From NCBI GenBank assembly GCA_030147945.1, contig JASBUL010000016.1, positions 1-64,000 on the forward strand: a stretch of 64,000 nt of DNA, in the 5' to 3' direction. How positions within the stretch are numbered: the first letter of the stretch is position 1; each line of letters opens with the position of its first letter. This document shows positions 1 to 9,029 of this stretch, piece after piece. The notes beneath the pieces are model-generated. The model made no database searches and was not told the origin of the DNA. It saw nothing but the letters and a program-made list of their open reading frames with translations. The position numbers were made by a program, and so were the translations under genes. Source of the DNA: Oceanococcus sp. Lineage in GTDB: Bacteria > Pseudomonadota > Gammaproteobacteria > Nevskiales > Oceanococcaceae.

Positions 1-181
1 ACGTAGAGCTCATTCCCGCGATTGTACTGTACTGCTTATTGACGTTCGCTTGAATGCTCTCTTAGTTGGTGGCTTCGCCACTTTCCAAGGAGCACCCGCA
101 CAAATTACTTGCTTGATTTTTAAAGAACTTTTGACGACTCGTCCCACTCGTGTGAAGCAGGCCGCTCGTCAAGGGAGGCGT
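1..181 (-). other. rRNA operon leader (upstream of 16S, which lies off the window)
   Basis: Read on the minus strand, this stretch follows a strong promoter and contains a boxA-like element, TTCTTTAAAAATCAAG at about 112-127. After it comes a GTGCGGGTGCTCC-type sequence of the kind seen in gammaproteobacterial 16S leaders. boxA binds the Nus antitermination complex that lets polymerase read through rRNA. The 16S gene itself would start to the left of position 1. tyrS immediately upstream of an rRNA operon is also the Pseudomonas arrangement. No protein gene is supported here. Confidence 0.75.
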
Positions 182-209
182 ATGATACACGCCCCCTCTG
201 AGGCGTCAA
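182..209 (-). promoter_or_regulatory. rRNA operon P1-type sigma70 promoter
   Basis: On the minus strand, a -35 box TTGACG (204-209) and a -10 box TATCAT (182-187) are 16 bases apart. A run of A/T just upstream (about 215-235) looks like an UP element, and a GC-rich discriminator (GCCTCC) follows the -10. These are hallmarks of stringently and growth-rate controlled rRNA promoters. There is no clear terminator between the tyrS stop and this promoter. Confidence 0.8.
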
Positions 210-272
210 CTGTTTGTTTCAATTTTTTTTCAGTCCACCTGAAATCAAACACTTAGATTTCTCGACCGCCCG

Positions 273-1484
273 TCAGACAAGGCGTCCGCGCGCAATGCGC
301 CGCTTGCCGACCTGCAACAAAACGCTCTGCCCAGGCAAAAACACCTGCTTGGGATCCGATATGCGCTGCTGATCCAGCTTCACCGCCCCCTGCTTGAGCA
401 TACGCATTGCCTCGGAGGTACTCGCGACCAAATCCAGCGCGCGCAGCAGATGAGCCAGGCCCATCCCGTCAGCGCCCACGGCCACTTCGATCTCATCGAT
501 CTGGTCAGGCAGCTGGCCCTGGGCGAAGCGCCGATCGAAAGCCTGGCGTGCCTGCACGCCCGCATCCGCGCCATGGAAACGCGCGGTGATTTCTTCCGCC
601 AGATCCATCTTGGCCTGCTTAGGATGCAGATCCCCATCAACAACAGCCGCACGCCGTCGGGCAACCTCATCCAGCGACTCAAAGCTGAGCAGCTCATAGT
701 AACGCCACATGAGCTCGTCGGAGATCGACATCAGCTTGCCGAACATGTCGTCAGGCGGCTCGTTGATCCCGATATAGTTGCCCAGAGACTTGGACATCTT
801 CTGCACACCATCGAGCCCCTCAAGAATCGGCATGGTAATCACGACCTGCTGAGGTTGGCCGGCCTGACCCTGCAGATGACGCCCGACCAGCAGATTGAAT
901 TTCTGGTCGGTTCCGCCCAGCTCGATGTCGGCCTTGAGCGCAACCGAGTCCTGGCCCTGCATCAGCGGATAGAGAAACTCGTGGATCGCAATGGGCTGGC
1001 CGGTTTTGTAACGCTTGTCGAAATCATCGCGCTCCAACATCCGCGCCACCGTGAACTGGGCGGCCAGCTTGATGGTATCGCTGGCGGTCATGCTGCCCAG
1101 CCACTTGGAGTTGAATTCGATACGTGTCTTGTCGCGATCCAGGACCTTATATATCTGTTCGGCATAAGTCCGCGCATTGGCCTGCACCTGCTCTTCCGTC
1201 AAGGGCTTGCGCGTTACGTTCTTGCCAGTGGGGTCGCCAATGCGGCCGGTGAAGTCCCCGATCAGGAACACCACATCGTGACCACGCTCCTGAAATTGAC
1301 GCATCTTGTTCAACAGAACGGTGTGACCGAGATGCAGATCAGGCGCGGTCGGATCGAAGCCCGCCTTCACGACCAGGGAACGATTTTGTTCAGCGGCCGT
1401 CTTTAGAAGCTCATGCAGGCCGTTTTCCGGTATCAGTTCCGCGACACCGCGGGCAAGTTCGGCCACTGCCGTTTCCAAATTCAT
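273..1484 (-). CDS. tyrS: Tyrosine--tRNA ligase
   Basis: This cytoplasmic class I aminoacyl-tRNA synthetase charges tRNA-Tyr with tyrosine. The 403-residue length fits the TyrZ-like bacterial form. The ATP-binding HIGH motif appears as HLGH at residues 51-54 and the KMSKS loop at 229-233. The C-terminal ~60 residues have the S4 RNA-binding character ([10 protein letters not shown]). The ATG start at 1484 gives a full-length N-terminus. The gene is divergent from the M23 peptidase and lies just upstream of the rRNA promoter in the same direction, as in Pseudomonas. Confidence 0.96.
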   Translation of the reverse strand: MNLETAVAELARGVAELIPENGLHELLKTAAEQNRSLVVKAGFDPTAPDLHLGHTVLLNKMRQFQERGHDVVFLIGDFTGRIGDPTGKNVTRKPLTEEQVQANARTYAEQIYKVLDRDKTRIEFNSKWLGSMTASDTIKLAAQFTVARMLERDDFDKRYKTGQPIAIHEFLYPLMQGQDSVALKADIELGGTDQKFNLLVGRHLQGQAGQPQQVVITMPILEGLDGVQKMSKSLGNYIGINEPPDDMFGKLMSISDELMWRYYELLSFESLDEVARRRAAVVDGDLHPKQAKMDLAEEITARFHGADAGVQARQAFDRRFAQGQLPDQIDEIEVAVGADGMGLAHLLRALDLVASTSEAMRMLKQGAVKLDQQRISDPKQVFLPGQSVLLQVGKRRIARGRLV

Positions 1485-1595
1485 TCGTCAGCTTTTATCT
1501 ATGGTTAGGGCGATATGTTTCCATCGCGCTGAAGCAACCGGCTGTATCTCTATGAAAACACTAGCCTCAGGCGATACCTTCCAGTATGCTGCAAT

Positions 1596-1631
1596 CCCAA
1601 TACCTGCATATGGGTACACACGGGTATTGGG
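1596..1631 (+). promoter_or_regulatory. Inverted repeat in the leader of the M23 peptidase gene
   Basis: CCCAATACC (1596-1604) and GGTATTGGG (1623-1631) are perfect 9-base inverted arms separated by 18 bases. The right arm ends 11 bases before the ATG at 1643 and touches the G-rich stretch that would serve as ribosome binding site. The structure could act as an RNA hairpin masking that site or as a protein operator. This is inference from position only. Confidence 0.4.
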
Positions 1632-1642
1632 GGCGAGCAGTA

Positions 1643-3142
1643 ATGAAATCTGACTACATTGTAACGGAGCCCAGCACTCCGACCTCGGCGCGGCTGGCGC
1701 CCAAACTGGCCATAGGCGCCGGAATTTTCGCCGTCGCGTTCTATCTGGCCGGCGAACGCACGCAGGACAAGCCTGAGACGCAGGCGAGAACGCCCCCCGC
1801 CCAGAACGAAATCAGTCTGGTTGCACGCGCCAGCGACACGCGCTCGCTGCTCGACGACATCGCTCCCATTTCCAGCGCTCAGGCGGCCGTCGCGCCACCC
1901 AATGCCGCACTCACCGACACCGGGCGTAGCAGCGCAGCCCTGCAGGATTTGGCCACACAAGCGCCTCCCCTGCCCCCCGAGCCTGCCGAAGAGGCCAATC
2001 TGGTTCGCCTCGAAAGCCGCGAACTGGTGGTCAAGAACGGCGATTCGCTGTCCATCCTGTTCGACCGCAACGGGCTCAAACCGATCGACTGGATGGCGCT
2101 GGCCAAGCTGGACGGCACCGCCAAGCGTCTCCTGCGCCTGCGCCCCGGCGACAAACTGATGCTGGGACTGGACGACCAGCAACGCGTCGCCGCGCTCGAC
2201 ATGCGCATCGACGACACCCAGACACTGCGCATCCGCCGCGATGATGATGGCAAGTTCCAGCAGACGCTGCTGGTGGACGACCTGAGCGTGCGAGAAGTGG
2301 CCGTGGAGGGCGTGATCGAGAACTCGCTGTTCCTCTCGGCAAAAGCTGCCGGGCTGTCCGACCGACTGACCATGGAGTTGACCGACATCTTCGCCTGGGA
2401 TGTCGATTTTGCCCTTGATATTCGCGCTGGCGATCGCTTCCGGGTGATTTACGAAGAGCTGTATCGCGACGGCAAGCTGCTCAAGGAAGGCAACATACTG
2501 GCCGCCGAATTTACCAATCGCGGAGACGCGTTGCGCGCGGTGCGCTATGTCGACAGCGACGAACGCGCTGCCTATTACGCCCCCGACGGCAAGCCGATGA
2601 AAAAAGCTTTTCTGCGTTCACCGGTTGATTTCACGCGCATCAGCTCACGCTTCTCCATGGGACGCAAGCACCCCATCCTGAACAAGATCCGGGCGCACAA
2701 AGGGGTCGACTACGCGGCACCGCGCGGCACCCCGATCAAGGCTGCCGGAGCCGGCAAGGTTGTCTTCGCCGGGAACAAAGGGGGTTACGGGCGCGTGGTG
2801 ATCCTGCAGCACGCCGGCAAGTATCAAACGCTGTATGCACATCTCAACAGCTTTCGCCGCGGCATTCGCAAAGGCGTTAGCGTGAGCCAGGGCGACACCA
2901 TTGCCTATGTCGGCATGTCAGGTCTGGCGACTGGCCCGCACCTGCACTACGAGTTCCTGGTTGGCGGGAAGCATGTTGACCCTCTGCGCGTCAAACTGCC
3001 CAGCGCGCCGCCCATTGCCAGCGCGGAAATGGAGCGCTTCCAGAGCCAGACCGCAACACTGCTGGCCAAGCTCGATGACTTTGCACCCACAACCGGCAAT
3101 GCGCTGGTTGCAAGCGCTGGCGAAAATCCAGGCCAGCCCTAA
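1643..3142 (+). CDS. Peptidoglycan DD-metalloendopeptidase, M23 family
   Basis: This is a cell-envelope hydrolase that cuts peptide cross-links in murein. It has a single hydrophobic N-terminal segment (about residues 22-36), a LysM/OapA-like region (about 120-180, [11 protein letters not shown]), an M23 N-terminal domain, and the LytM peptidase domain near residues 345-450. Zinc and catalytic residues are in HKGVDYA (H352, D356) and HLHYEF (H433, H435), with a further histidine at 400 (YAHL). I chose ATG 1643 because it sits just before the membrane segment; an in-frame ATG at 1586 would add 19 residues. The end overlaps erpA by 4 bases, convergently. Confidence 0.92.
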   Translation: MKSDYIVTEPSTPTSARLAPKLAIGAGIFAVAFYLAGERTQDKPETQARTPPAQNEISLVARASDTRSLLDDIAPISSAQAAVAPPNAALTDTGRSSAALQDLATQAPPLPPEPAEEANLVRLESRELVVKNGDSLSILFDRNGLKPIDWMALAKLDGTAKRLLRLRPGDKLMLGLDDQQRVAALDMRIDDTQTLRIRRDDDGKFQQTLLVDDLSVREVAVEGVIENSLFLSAKAAGLSDRLTMELTDIFAWDVDFALDIRAGDRFRVIYEELYRDGKLLKEGNILAAEFTNRGDALRAVRYVDSDERAAYYAPDGKPMKKAFLRSPVDFTRISSRFSMGRKHPILNKIRAHKGVDYAAPRGTPIKAAGAGKVVFAGNKGGYGRVVILQHAGKYQTLYAHLNSFRRGIRKGVSVSQGDTIAYVGMSGLATGPHLHYEFLVGGKHVDPLRVKLPSAPPIASAEMERFQSQTATLLAKLDDFAPTTGNALVASAGENPGQP

Positions 3143-3474
3143 ACGGAAAACGAAGAGCCGCAGCCGCAGGTCGTTGTGGCGTTGGGGTTGCGGATCACGA
3201 ACTGGGCGCCGTTGACGTCGTCCTTGTAGTCAATTTCCGCACCCTCCAGATACTGATAACTCATCGGATCGACAAGCAGCGAAACACCCTGCTTTTCCAC
3301 CCGGGTATCGCCATCGCCTTCGTTTTCATCGAAGGTGAATCCGTACTGAAAACCCGAGCAGCCGCCACCGGACACAAATACCCGCAGCTTCAGGTTGGGG
3401 TTGCCTTCATCGTCCATCAGCGCTTTGACTTTCAGCGCGGCGGCGTCTGTGAATACCAGAAGATCTTCGCTCAT
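3139..3474 (-). CDS. erpA: Iron-sulfur cluster insertion protein ErpA
   Basis: A-type Fe-S carrier that delivers clusters to apoproteins such as IspG/IspH and respiratory enzymes. The 111-residue length is typical. The three family cysteines are present: C39 in GGGCSG, and C103 and C105 in the C-terminal CGCGSSF. The DUF6776 gene upstream ends at 3471, so the two overlap by 4 bases and are probably co-translated. ErpA rather than IscA is supported by the SVDP-like [13 protein letters not shown] segment and by the argC/erpA neighbourhood known in Pseudomonas. Confidence 0.94.
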   Translation of the reverse strand: MSEDLLVFTDAAALKVKALMDDEGNPNLKLRVFVSGGGCSGFQYGFTFDENEGDGDTRVEKQGVSLLVDPMSYQYLEGAEIDYKDDVNGAQFVIRNPNATTTCGCGSSFSV

Positions 3475-4199
3475 GGGTTGCCCTCTTCAGCAGCCTGGGG
3501 CTTGAGAATTTCCGCCCAGACAAACGTTTGGCTGACCGGCTTCAGCCCTCTTTCCTCAGGTATGGCCTCGGCGACCAATCTCAAGGGCCGGTAATCGGAT
3601 GGCAGTCGGAACTGGCCAAACACTTCAATATAGTAACGGAACTCATACAAGGCCGGCGGCTTCTCGCCCAGCGCGATGTCACGCAGGGGCACCTCCAGCA
3701 TGGCGTCCTTCTTCAAACCTTCGAGGCGCAGCTTGAGCATGCCTTTGGCGTCCGAGGACTGACGAACCGGCTGCAGCAAGGTCAAACGGAACTGATAGTC
3801 GCGCCCATACAGCGGCATGATCTCCGCCTTGTGGATACGCACACCGGCCAGATTCTGTTCGGGCGCCACGATGCCCCGATAGAACGCGAGCTGTTCATTC
3901 AGCCGGCCCACCTCGGCAACCTGTTCGCTCAGACTGTCGCGCAACTCGAAGCAGGCTTCCTGCTCGACGATAACCGACTGCTTCACGTAGGCCAGTTCCT
4001 CGCTGAGCTGACGGCGCTGACGCTGCAATGCGCTTAGCTGGGCCGGGCAATCCGCTCCGACCAACTCTTCAGCCACCGCATCATCGAATGATTCCGGCAT
4101 GACGCCGTAGGTGAGCAAACCACCCGCGACCGCTCCGGCCAGCGCAACACTCGCATAACGCAGCAGACGCGCGCGGCGCCCTGGACTGGATGCCGTCAC
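3471..4199 (-). CDS. DUF6776 family membrane-anchored coiled-coil protein
   Basis: About 242 residues and of unknown function. One transmembrane segment lies near the N-terminus ([15 protein letters not shown]). A region rich in Gln, Arg and Glu follows ([19 protein letters not shown]) that should form a coiled coil. A C-terminal globular domain ends in a possibly periplasmic beta-rich part. I use the GTG at 4199 because it overlaps the argC stop as GTGA, indicating translational coupling. An ATG at 4262 would place 21 polar residues deep inside argC. The protein sits between argC and erpA, as its homologue does in Pseudomonas. Confidence 0.75.
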   Translation of the reverse strand: MTASSPGRRARLLRYASVALAGAVAGGLLTYGVMPESFDDAVAEELVGADCPAQLSALQRQRRQLSEELAYVKQSVIVEQEACFELRDSLSEQVAEVGRLNEQLAFYRGIVAPEQNLAGVRIHKAEIMPLYGRDYQFRLTLLQPVRQSSDAKGMLKLRLEGLKKDAMLEVPLRDIALGEKPPALYEFRYYIEVFGQFRLPSDYRPLRLVAEAIPEERGLKPVSQTFVWAEILKPQAAEEGNP

Positions 4200-5233
4200 G
4201 GCAGCATCGCCGGTGCGTTGAGGCCGACGGTCTGATCCAGACCGAACATGATGTTCATGCACTGGATGGCCTGAGCCGAGGAACCGCGCGCCAGATTGTC
4301 GATAACGCTGAACACCACAGCGGTGTCACCGCGTCGTGCTACCGCAAGACGCGCCATGTTGGAGCCACGCACGCTGCGTGTCTGCGGATGGCTGCCGGGC
4401 GGCATCACATCGACAAACGGAGCGTCCGCATAAGCCGCCTCGAACAAGGCCTGAAGATCGGCCTGTTGATCCACCAGCGGCGCATAAATGCTGGCCTCGA
4501 TGCCGCGCACCTGCGGGGTCAGATGCGGCTGGAACAGGCACTGCACCGGCGCGCCGGCCATCTCGCTCAAGATCTGGTTGATCTCCGGCTGATGGCGATG
4601 CCCCGCACTGGCGTACGGCGCAAAACTGTCCGCAGTCTCACAGAACAGCATCCCCAACTTGGCCTGCCGACCGGCACCGGAAACACCCGACTTGGCGTCA
4701 GCAATGATGCCGCGCGATGTAACAACACCGGCTTTGAGCAGCGGCATCAGGGCCAGCTCGACCGCGGTCGGGTAGCACCCCGGACAGGCCACCAGGCGCG
4801 CCTGCGCCAGCGATGCGGCATTCAGTTCAGGCAACCCGTAGACCGCTTCACCGAGGTACTCCGGCGCAGTATGGGCTTGACCGTACCACTGCTCCCAGAC
4901 CGCCTGATCGCGCAAGCGAAAGTCTGCCGACAGGTCGATGACGCGCGCGTCACGACGCAGCAGCTCGGCCGCGCCGGACATCGCCGCACCATGCGGGGTG
5001 GCGAAAAACACCACATCGGACTGCTGCGCCAGCGCCTCCATGTCAGGCTCGCTGAAGGACAGTGCATAATGTCCCCGCAGATTGGGGAACACGTCTGCAA
5101 CCGGCCGACCGGATTCTTGTCGCGAGGTCACGGCCACCACTTCAGCTTGCGGATGCACCGCAAGCAGACGCAGCAACTCGGCGCCGGTGTAACCGGTTCC
5201 ACCCACGATCGCGACACGCAATTGGTCAGACAT
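4196..5233 (-). CDS. argC: N-acetyl-gamma-glutamyl-phosphate reductase
   Basis: NADPH-dependent reductase of the third step of arginine synthesis, making N-acetylglutamate semialdehyde. The Rossmann motif [14 protein letters not shown] lies at the N-terminus. The catalytic cysteine is in the family signature ACPGCYPTA (about residue 153). ATG 5233 ([12 protein letters not shown]) is preferred; a TTG nine bases upstream is also in frame. The gene heads a coupled argC-DUF6776-erpA operon. argB lies far away at 52 kb. Confidence 0.96.
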   Translation of the reverse strand: MSDQLRVAIVGGTGYTGAELLRLLAVHPQAEVVAVTSRQESGRPVADVFPNLRGHYALSFSEPDMEALAQQSDVVFFATPHGAAMSGAAELLRRDARVIDLSADFRLRDQAVWEQWYGQAHTAPEYLGEAVYGLPELNAASLAQARLVACPGCYPTAVELALMPLLKAGVVTSRGIIADAKSGVSGAGRQAKLGMLFCETADSFAPYASAGHRHQPEINQILSEMAGAPVQCLFQPHLTPQVRGIEASIYAPLVDQQADLQALFEAAYADAPFVDVMPPGSHPQTRSVRGSNMARLAVARRGDTAVVFSVIDNLARGSSAQAIQCMNIMFGLDQTVGLNAPAMLP

Positions 5234-5267
5234 AAACTTCAAGGTCGGGAAAACTCGTCAGATTAGC

Positions 5268-7031
5268 ATGGGTACAGGGATGAAAGGATGGCGTTGGACC
5301 TCTCCCCTGCGAATGATGTTCCCCGTCACCGCACAACCGGGCATTCTGGCGCTGTCCTTGCTGGGTTGCGTCTGCGGCCTGCTGGCCGGGCTGGCGATTT
5401 CCGCACTGCACCACCTGATCGACTTCGCACGCTGGCTGTTTGAACAGCCCGGCGTGTTCAGCATGCAAAGCCTGCCGCAATTGCCAACGCAGTTCTGGGC
5501 CAGCGTGCTGGGCGCCCTGCTGGTGGGCCTGATCTTCCAGTTCATCAAGGCGCGCCATCGCCATACCGGCCTGGTGCATATCGTTGAACGCCTTATGCAT
5601 CATCAAGGACAACTGCCAACACGCAATGCCTGGGCCAACTTCCTGGGCACGGTGATCGCGGCCGGTTCCGGTCAGGTAGTTGGCCGCGAAGGGGCGGCCA
5701 TGCACTTGGGCGCCTCGGGTGGAAGCATGATCGGCAAATACCTGGAGCTGCCCCACAGCACGGTGCGCGCGCTGGTCGGCTGTGGCGCCGCTGCCGGCAT
5801 TTCGGCATCGTTCAACACCCCCCTGGCCGGCGTGATTTTCACCATGGAAGTGATCATCATGGAATACTCGGTGCTGGGCCTGGCGCCGACCATTGTCGCC
5901 GCAGTCAGTGCCAATGCGGTAGCGCATCTGTGGCTCACCGCACACCCCACACTCAGCGTCAGCGTGGCCGAGATCGAATCGCTCAGCCAGCTGCCCATAC
6001 TGCTCGTCGTCGGGGCCACGCTGGGCCTGATCGCAACCTACTATCAACGCGCCATTGCCTGGCTGACAGTCCGCGCCAAGGACATCCCGACCTGGATCAA
6101 CATGAGCGCGACAGGCCTGATTACGGCGCTTTTTGCCATGGCCTTGCCGCTGACCAGCGTGGATGGTTTCATCAACATCAATCAGGCACTGGCCGGCGAC
6201 ATGCCGCTGTCGACCTCACTGATGCTCGGCGGCATTGTTCTGATCTGCTCCAGCCTGGCCATTGCCACCGCAATTCCCGGCGGCATCATCATGCCCTGCA
6301 TGCTGGTGGGCGCCTGCCTGGGCAGTGCCTTGGGACACCTCAGCGCTCAGGCCACCGGGCTGCCTGCCGAGCAGGTCGCCCTGTTTGCCTTGCTCGGCCT
6401 GGGTGCGATGTTCGGCGCCGTGCTGCAAGCGCCGCTAACCGCGCTGATCGTCATTCTGGAGCTGTCCGGTCGCACCGACATGGTCTTCGCCGCCATGATC
6501 ACGGTCATCACGGCCGTGCTGGTCTGCCGCGAAACCAACCACGGCGAATCGATCGTCTCGCTGCTGCTCAAGAACCGCGGGCTCGATTACCGCAACGACC
6601 CGGTGTCACGTTCGTTGCGCCGGCTCAGTGTGATACCCACGATGAACCGCAATTTTGCGGTCAGCGAAGAAAGTCTGACACTGGATCAGGCCCGCGATCT
6701 TCTGCGCGGCAAGCCGGACTGGCTGCTGGTCAGGCCCGAGAAATCGCCGGCTTTTGTCATCGGTGCAGCCGATGTTCAATACGCCGTGACGGTGGCCAGC
6801 GAGGAGGACGACGACGGCGAGGAGCCGCGCCTGATCAACCTGGCCAAGATTCCCGGCGATCGCCGTCAATGCGCCCCGGTGCCGCTGCGCGCCTCGTTGC
6901 AGGAAGCCAGCGAAACCTTTGACAGCAGCGGGGTTGAAGCCCTGTATGTGGAACGCACCACACGCAACGACCCGACCGTGATTTACGGCATTCTCACCCG
7001 CAAGGCCATCGACAAGGCCTACAGGACCTGA
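5268..7031 (+). CDS. ClC family chloride channel/transporter with C-terminal CBS-like region
   Basis: Polytopic inner-membrane anion channel or exchanger of 587 residues. The pore motif GREGAAM (139-145) carries the gating glutamate E141, and FNTPLAGVIFTME (about 182-194) is the second conserved stretch. The residue after E194 is Val where the E. coli exchanger has its proton-path glutamate, and the usual GSGIP serine motif is replaced by HTGLVHI. The cytosolic part after about residue 440 is CBS-like. The start is uncertain: ATG 5268 or 5280. It is divergent from argC and 4 bases ahead of hemJ. Confidence 0.85.
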   Translation: MGTGMKGWRWTSPLRMMFPVTAQPGILALSLLGCVCGLLAGLAISALHHLIDFARWLFEQPGVFSMQSLPQLPTQFWASVLGALLVGLIFQFIKARHRHTGLVHIVERLMHHQGQLPTRNAWANFLGTVIAAGSGQVVGREGAAMHLGASGGSMIGKYLELPHSTVRALVGCGAAAGISASFNTPLAGVIFTMEVIIMEYSVLGLAPTIVAAVSANAVAHLWLTAHPTLSVSVAEIESLSQLPILLVVGATLGLIATYYQRAIAWLTVRAKDIPTWINMSATGLITALFAMALPLTSVDGFININQALAGDMPLSTSLMLGGIVLICSSLAIATAIPGGIIMPCMLVGACLGSALGHLSAQATGLPAEQVALFALLGLGAMFGAVLQAPLTALIVILELSGRTDMVFAAMITVITAVLVCRETNHGESIVSLLLKNRGLDYRNDPVSRSLRRLSVIPTMNRNFAVSEESLTLDQARDLLRGKPDWLLVRPEKSPAFVIGAADVQYAVTVASEEDDDGEEPRLINLAKIPGDRRQCAPVPLRASLQEASETFDSSGVEALYVERTTRNDPTVIYGILTRKAIDKAYRT

Positions 7032-7035
7032 CCCC

Positions 7036-7458
7036 ATGCTCTGGATCAAAGCCTTTCACATCATCTTTGTCGTCACCTGGTTTGCTGGCCTGTTTTATCT
7101 GCCGCGTCTGTTTGTGTACCACGCGGACACCCAGGACACGCTCAGCGATGAGCGCTTCAAGCTCATGGAGCGCCGACTCATGATCATGACCCACATCGGC
7201 GGCACGCTGAGCCTGCTGTTCGGAATCTGGCTGCTGGCCGGCTGGCGCATGGGCCTGCTAACCGGCAGCGGCTGGTTTCATGCCAAGCTGACCTTAGTGG
7301 CGCTGCTGCTGGTTTATCACCACCTGTGCAGCCGCTTCGTCAAAACCTTCCGCGACAACCGCAACACCCGCAGCGCAAAGTTCTACCGCCTGTTCAACGA
7401 AGCGCCATCGGTTCTGCTCATCGCCATCGTGCTGCTGGCGGTGGTCAAGCCGTTCTAG
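7036..7458 (+). CDS. hemJ: Protoporphyrinogen IX oxidase HemJ
   Basis: Small integral membrane enzyme (140 residues, four predicted helices) that oxidises protoporphyrinogen IX in haem synthesis. The family's conserved His is at position 8 (IKAFHIIF) and Lys at 84 (FHAKLTLV), and the typical WFAGLFYLPRLFVYH opening is present. It follows the ClC gene by 4 bases. A hemJ gene close to argC is also seen in Pseudomonas. The haem made would serve the bacterioferritin encoded next door. Confidence 0.9.
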   Translation: MLWIKAFHIIFVVTWFAGLFYLPRLFVYHADTQDTLSDERFKLMERRLMIMTHIGGTLSLLFGIWLLAGWRMGLLTGSGWFHAKLTLVALLLVYHHLCSRFVKTFRDNRNTRSAKFYRLFNEAPSVLLIAIVLLAVVKPF

Positions 7459-7470
7459 CAGAGCGGGCAT

Positions 7471-7505
7471 AAAAAAGCCGCGCGAGTTCAGCACTGGCGC
7501 GGCTT
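7471..7505 (-). terminator. Rho-independent terminator of bfr
   Basis: On the minus strand, GCCGCGC and GCGCGGC pair (7477-7483 with 7497-7503) and a run of six T follows. It lies about 25 bases after the bacterioferritin stop. On the plus strand the hairpin lacks a T run, so it is a weaker end for hemJ. Confidence 0.8.
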
Positions 7506-7528
7506 GCAGCCCTCTGCTCTGGGCTGAA

Positions 7529-7993
7529 TTACATCTGGCTTTGCAGGTAATTCTGGATCCCGACCTTGCCCAGCACATCAAGCTGAGTTTCCAGCCAGTC
7601 GATGTGCTCTTCTTCACTTTCCTGAATGCGCACAAAAATCTCGCGCGTGACGTAGTCACCCACCGACTCGCAATAGCCAATCGCTTCCTTGTACATCGGG
7701 TGTGCATCCAGCTCCAGCGCCAGATCAGCACGTAGGCACTCCTCCACATCTTCACCGATGCGCAGGCGCCCCAGATCCTGAAGGTTGGGCAGGCCATCCA
7801 GCATCAGGATGCGCTCGATCAGCGCATCCGCATGCTTCATCTCATCGATGGATTCTTCGTATTCATGCTTGGCCAGGGTCTCGAAACCCCAGTTCTTGTA
7901 CATCCGCGCATGAAGAAAATACTGATTGATCGCGGTCAGCTCCGCTTTAAGCGCCTTGTTCAGGTGCTCGATAACCTTGGCGTCGCCTTTCAT
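7529..7993 (-). CDS. bfr: Bacterioferritin
   Basis: Haem-containing 24-mer ferritin that stores iron as a ferric mineral. The 154-residue chain has every ferroxidase ligand (E18, E51, H54, E94, E127, H130) and the haem-ligating methionine M52 in DEMKHAD. This makes it a catalytically complete, haem-binding subunit rather than an electron-poor paralogue. It is encoded beside bfd, whose product drives iron release. A dyad (8049-8067) lies in its upstream region. Confidence 0.96.
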   Translation of the reverse strand: MKGDAKVIEHLNKALKAELTAINQYFLHARMYKNWGFETLAKHEYEESIDEMKHADALIERILMLDGLPNLQDLGRLRIGEDVEECLRADLALELDAHPMYKEAIGYCESVGDYVTREIFVRIQESEEEHIDWLETQLDVLGKVGIQNYLQSQM

Positions 7994-8048
7994 GACTCAA
8001 CCCACCGTGATGAAGTAGGTCACAAGGCTAGCAGAGCACCCGATCAAT

Positions 8049-8067
8049 ATCAACGTAAAGCGTTGAT
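8049..8067. promoter_or_regulatory. Inverted repeat between bfd and bfr
   Basis: ATCAACG and CGTTGAT flank the 5-base spacer TAAAG as perfect 7-base arms. The dyad sits in an AT-rich patch upstream of bfr and downstream of bfd, both on the minus strand. It lacks the GC-rich stem and T tract of a terminator, so an operator is as likely. No regulator can be named. Confidence 0.35.
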
Positions 8068-8111
8068 TTTACTTTGATTTTTATTAGTAGCGCAAATCAG
8101 ATCGATTCGCA

Positions 8112-8315
8112 TCAGGCAACGCGTTCAGCGCTCACCATTGGCACATGACGGGCCAACGCCTCGTTCAGGCGGGATTTGGCTTCAGGCAGGCATTTGCCAC
8201 AGCAAGTGCCGGCACGGGTAGCCATGCACAAACCCTTGATACTGCGCACGCCATCCTCGGCGACCGCCTGTTCGATGCGCCGCTCATTCACGGCATGGCA
8301 AACACAGATATACAT
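8112..8315 (-). CDS. bfd: Bacterioferritin-associated ferredoxin Bfd
   Basis: A 67-residue [2Fe-2S] protein that binds bacterioferritin and donates electrons to its haem to release stored iron. Cysteines C4 and C6 (YICVC) and the CCGKC cluster at 38-42 match the family. The ATG at 8315 gives the standard MYICVCHAVNE opening. It shares orientation with bfr but about 118 bases separate them. A Fur-like site lies some 50 bases upstream, fitting the known induction of bfd by iron starvation. Confidence 0.92.
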   Translation of the reverse strand: MYICVCHAVNERRIEQAVAEDGVRSIKGLCMATRAGTCCGKCLPEAKSRLNEALARHVPMVSAERVA

Positions 8316-8365
8316 GAGGCGTATAACACCCCAAATGCGAATCGTTGTCAATAGCGTTCGACAAA

Positions 8366-8384
8366 TATTCTCATTGCGATTATC
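8366..8384 (-). promoter_or_regulatory. Fur-box-like operator upstream of bfd
   Basis: The minus strand reads GATAATCGCAATGAGAATA, which agrees with the 19-base Fur consensus at about 12 positions, including the leading GATAAT hexamer. Its position 50 bases before the bfd start fits repression when iron is plentiful. rppH, also on the minus strand, lies on the other side. Confidence 0.55.
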
Positions 8385-8412
8385 AATCGCCTCCCCACCA
8401 GGCCTCGCGGAC

Positions 8413-8898
8413 TCAGGCGCAGGCCTGATCTCCCAGCAGCGGCTCCAGTTGGCGCAAGGCACGGCGATAAACCGATCGCTTGAAAAAGATCACATCGTTG
8501 GGCGGATACCAGTAGTCAACCCAGCGCCAGGAATCGAACTCCGGCTTATCGCAAGCCGCAAAGTGCACGCTGGATTCATCACACACCATGCGCAGCAAAA
8601 ACCATTTCTGTTTCTGGCCTATGCACAAGGGTTTCTTGTTTCGGCGGATATAGCGCAGCGGCAAACGGTAGCGCAGCCAGCCTTGAGTACAGCCCATCAC
8701 CTCAACATCGTGTTGCTTCAGGCCAAGCTCTTCGTGCAGCTCCCGGTACAGGGCGTCTTCGGGGCTTTCGCCACGTTGAATGCCACCTTGCGGAAACTGC
8801 CAGGCATCCTGACCCACACGTTTGGCCCACAACACCTGCTTGTTGGGCCCGAGCACCACGATGCCGACGTTAGGACGAAAACCATCAGCGTCGATCAT
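8413..8898 (-). CDS. rppH: RNA pyrophosphohydrolase RppH
   Basis: Nudix enzyme that removes pyrophosphate from 5' triphosphate RNA ends, triggering mRNA decay. The Nudix box [20 protein letters not shown] (family form GX5EX7REUXEEXGU) is intact, and the DAWQFPQGG lead-in and the C-terminal [10 protein letters not shown] are typical. At 161 residues from ATG 8898 the length matches E. coli. An ATG at 8928 would add ten residues. It is divergent from a HAD hydrolase, a pairing seen in other gammaproteobacteria. Confidence 0.92.
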   Translation of the reverse strand: MIDADGFRPNVGIVVLGPNKQVLWAKRVGQDAWQFPQGGIQRGESPEDALYRELHEELGLKQHDVEVMGCTQGWLRYRLPLRYIRRNKKPLCIGQKQKWFLLRMVCDESSVHFAACDKPEFDSWRWVDYWYPPNDVIFFKRSVYRRALRQLEPLLGDQACA

Positions 8899-9029
8899 CG
8901 GTGGAAAAATATTTTGAACTGGGTCCATTCTTCCACAAGCCCGGCACAAGTCCAAACCGGCGCGAACAGGCGATGCAGATGTCACAAAGCCAAGGCAGAA
9001 TAGCCCGCTCATTTGCTGCAGCGCAGATC

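Noticed and set aside
450-1406. Plus-strand open frame inside tyrS
   Set aside because: Antisense to the synthetase, which has HIGH and KMSKS motifs.
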